From GCA-2746605 sp963710615 (lineage in GTDB: Bacteria; Bacteroidota; Ignavibacteria; Ignavibacteriales; Melioribacteraceae): 64,000 nucleotides of DNA. The DNA lies in NCBI GenBank assembly GCA_963710615.1, contig CAVQBF010000024.1, positions 1 to 64,000 on the forward strand. The letters are read 5' to 3'. How positions within the stretch are numbered: the stretch's first letter is position 1; every line of letters begins with the position of its first letter. Below the pieces are notes generated by a model. That model searched no databases, had not been told where the DNA came from, and saw nothing but the letters and a program-made list of their open reading frames with translations. This document shows, piece after piece, positions 62,102 through 64,000 of the stretch. A program made the position numbers and the translations under genes.

Positions 62102-62794
62102 CTATTTTGATAGTTTATTTACTATTGATTTAAAGATTGATTGCCCATCTGTATTATTTAGTATCGATTCACAAGCTCTTTCAGGATGTGGCATCATTCC
62201 AAGAACATTTCCATCTTTATTTGTAATTCCTGCAACATTTAATTTAGACCCGTTAGGATTTGATTTTTCATCAGCCGTACCATCCGAGTTAACATACTCA
62301 AAAATTATTTGATTATTCTCTCTCAATCCTTCAAGAGTTTTATCATCCGCAAAATAATTACCTTCTCCGTGAGCAATAGGAATTTTAATTATTTCCTTAT
62401 CAATTAAATTAGAAAACGTACTTTCTTTATTTACTACTTTAAGATAAACATCTTTACAGACAAATTTAAGGGATTCATTTTTCACCATGATTCCGGGCAA
62501 TAATCCAGCTTCAAGCAAAACTTGAAATCCGTTGCAAATACCAATTACAATTCCGCCATTTTTAGCAAAAGAAATTACCGAATCCATAATTGGAGAAAAA
62601 CGAGCAATTGCACCGGTTCGTAAATAATCACCGTAAGAAAATCCACCGGGCAGTACAATTACATCACTATTTTTAAGATCATTTTCTTTATGCCAAAGAA
62701 ATTCAGCATCATAACCGAGTATTTTCTTCAAAGCATAATATGCATCATGGTCACAATTCGAACCTGGAAATTCAACTATTCCAAATTTAGGCAT
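62102..62794 (-). CDS. purQ: Phosphoribosylformylglycinamidine synthase, glutaminase subunit
   Basis: 230 residues from the ATG at 62794; an upstream TTG at 62800 is possible. Class I amidotransferase: PGGFSYGDYLRTG, nucleophile Cys in GICNGFQVLLEAG, and the His-Glu of MMPHPERACE. It overlaps purS by 8 bases. Together with PurS and PurL (not here) it makes FGAM in purine synthesis. Confidence 0.95.
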   Translation of the reverse strand: MPKFGIVEFPGSNCDHDAYYALKKILGYDAEFLWHKENDLKNSDVIVLPGGFSYGDYLRTGAIARFSPIMDSVISFAKNGGIVIGICNGFQVLLEAGLLPGIMVKNESLKFVCKDVYLKVVNKESTFSNLIDKEIIKIPIAHGEGNYFADDKTLEGLRENNQIIFEYVNSDGTADEKSNPNGSKLNVAGITNKDGNVLGMMPHPERACESILNNTDGQSIFKSIVNKLSK

Positions 62795-63044
62795 CGGCAA
62801 CTACTTCCAATTTATACTCAAAATCTTCCATTATGGGATTACTTAAAAGCTTTCCCGAATACTCAATAACTTCTTTTTCAGCTTCTTCCTTGTTACCGGT
62901 ATTTATGAAAAACTCAACATGCTTGCCGATTCTTGTTCCAGATACATTAGAAAAACCAAGTAATTTTGCTCCCTTTTCAGCTGCCTTCCCTTGAGGATCG
63001 AGAATGTCTTTTCTTGTTCTAATTATTACTGTTGCTTTATACAA
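62787..63044 (-). CDS. purS: Phosphoribosylformylglycinamidine synthase subunit PurS
   Basis: 85 residues, normal length: ATVIIRTRKDILDPQGKAAE, LLGFSNVSGTRIGKHVEF. It bridges PurQ and PurL. Overlap with purQ indicates coupled translation. Confidence 0.95.
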   Translation of the reverse strand: MYKATVIIRTRKDILDPQGKAAEKGAKLLGFSNVSGTRIGKHVEFFINTGNKEEAEKEVIEYSGKLLSNPIMEDFEYKLEVVADA

Positions 63045-63079
63045 AATATCTCTCAGATTTGTTAAATGTTAATTTTCAC

Positions 63080-63784
63080 TTAGTTTTCTTTGTTTAGAAT
63101 AATTTTCTTTAAGATGTGTCTTACAATTCCAAATAAAACTATTCCTAAAATTATATAAAATAATGCTGTCCCGTCGGTTAAAAAAGTGAGCACCAATCCA
63201 ATTATGGTTAAGACTAGATAAATTGGTTTACCTCTTAAAGTCGTCCGGTTTAATTTAGGGAAAGCAGAATATTTAATATTACTTATCATTGCAAAAGAAA
63301 GAATCAGTACCAATGGAATTGAGACTGAATATAAAGGCTCAATATGTTTATTATGAAGATAATAAACAAAAAGTGCTATGGTAATAGCTGAAAGGGGAAT
63401 TGGCAGGCCCTTAAAATCTCCTTTAGTTTCAATATCTTCAAGTTGAGAATTAAATCTGGCTAACCTTAGTGCTCCGAAGATTAAAAGCATGCAGCTTAGT
63501 ACAATTCCCACAACTCCTAATTTATGAAATTGAAAGCTGTAGATTAAAAATGCCGGGGCAGCTCCAAAACTTACTATATCAGCCAATGAATCAAGCTCAA
63601 CACCAAACTGACTTGCAGTTTTTAGAAGTCTGGCAACAATTCCGTCGATTAGATCAAATATTGCTGCAGCAAAAATCATTACCGCTGCAAGTTGAAAATT
63701 TTGTTCACTTGTAAAAATCAGCGCCAAAAATCCACTTAACAAATTGAAACCGGTAATAGTATTAGGTATGTAAGATTTTTTCAT
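63080..63784 (-). CDS. pssA: CDP-diacylglycerol-serine O-phosphatidyltransferase
   Basis: 234 residues, multi-pass. CDP-alcohol phosphotransferase motif DGIVARLLKTASQFG followed by VELDSLAD. It makes phosphatidylserine from CDP-diacylglycerol and serine. Begins three bases after the stop of the decarboxylase gene, so both steps to phosphatidylethanolamine are encoded together. Confidence 0.93.
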   Translation of the reverse strand: MKKSYIPNTITGFNLLSGFLALIFTSEQNFQLAAVMIFAAAIFDLIDGIVARLLKTASQFGVELDSLADIVSFGAAPAFLIYSFQFHKLGVVGIVLSCMLLIFGALRLARFNSQLEDIETKGDFKGLPIPLSAITIALFVYYLHNKHIEPLYSVSIPLVLILSFAMISNIKYSAFPKLNRTTLRGKPIYLVLTIIGLVLTFLTDGTALFYIILGIVLFGIVRHILKKIILNKEN

Positions 63785-63787
63785 AAA

Positions 63788-64000
63788 TTAGTTTATCTCA
63801 AAAAGGATAGTTTCACCAGCAGTAGCAATATCACCTTCTTTAACTTTTAAATTCCATTTTTTTGGCACAATAACATCAACTCGGCTGCCGAATCGGATCA
63901 TTCCAAATCTTTTACCCATAGTTACAGAATCACCTAAATTTAGATCGTAAACAATTCTCCTCGCGACCATTCCCGCAACTTGGGTAAATAATACTTTGCC
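63788..64000 (-). CDS. psd: Phosphatidylserine decarboxylase (C-terminal part; 5' end outside window)
   Basis: About 70 C-terminal residues are visible, in frame to the window edge (VLFTQVAGMVARRIVYD ... MIRFGSRVDVIVP). The Gly-Ser in RFGSRVD matches the self-cleavage site that generates the pyruvoyl group in short bacterial enzymes. It acts after PssA, whose gene lies directly downstream. Confidence 0.9.
   Translation of the reverse strand, partial: GKVLFTQVAGMVARRIVYDLNLGDSVTMGKRFGMIRFGSRVDVIVPKKWNLKVKEGDIATAGETILFEIN

Overview
The window looks like chromosomal DNA from an AT-rich bacterium of the Fibrobacterota-Chlorobiota-Bacteroidota group, most likely a member of the Ignavibacteria. 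The pointers are type IX secretion C-terminal tails of the form NYPNPFNPTTTI, a PorV-like outer membrane protein, large TonB-dependent receptors with carboxypeptidase-regulatory N-termini, a FISUMP-domain lipoprotein, and a complex I locus without nuoEFG. This assignment is inference from gene content; there is no rRNA in the window.

Layout. 1-9.3 kb (minus strand): a kinase/cyclase-like/ATPase/TPR signalling protein cut by the window edge, a secreted beta-helix protein, a TonB-dependent receptor with broken frames, and a shortened radical SAM gene between two related ~58-bp repeats. 9.3-15.1 kb (minus): an unrecognised envelope protein, an M48 zinc protease with LemA, a small GIY-YIG nuclease embedded in palindromic repeats, and a zinc-ribbon protein. 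15.2-19.1 kb (plus): lipA, then a four-gene 2-oxoacid:ferredoxin oxidoreductase operon ending in a clear terminator. 19.3-31.4 kb (plus): a compact exported-protein locus with type IX cargo, OB-fold-like repeats, two lipoproteins, a TonB receptor, a PorV-like protein and a secreted EEP-family nuclease. 31.4-33.3 kb: atpDC. 33.4-35.2 kb (minus): sodA, an IscA-like protein, a small unknown and an Rrf2/IscR-like regulator. 35.2-45.6 kb (minus): nuoABCDHIJKLMN. 45.7-50.1 kb: a DUF2156 transferase, tRNA-Glu, and a large lipoprotein with a C39-like peptidase region and two FISUMP domains. 50.3-54.4 kb (plus): tgt, yajC, speB, nfeD. 54.8-64 kb: mostly housekeeping genes on the minus strand (namZ-like, NUDIX, ndk, sucD, gatA, tatA, purQ, purS, pssA, psd) with one plus-strand iodotyrosine-deiodinase-like nitroreductase.

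Functional picture. The ferredoxin oxidoreductase, the NuoEFG-less complex I, the ATP synthase beta/epsilon genes and sucD fit an energy metabolism in which reduced ferredoxin could feed the respiratory chain. The 19-31 kb locus could secrete and process an extracellular polymer; OB-fold-like repeats plus an EEP nuclease make extracellular DNA one candidate.

Caution on sequence quality. Many clearly essential genes (atpD, atpC, nuoC, nuoD, nuoH-N, sodA, tgt, the oxidoreductase alpha subunit) are interrupted by single-base indels, mostly extra bases, densest at 31.8-44.7 kb. They are annotated here as whole genes with frameshifts, because sequencing or assembly error is the simplest explanation.
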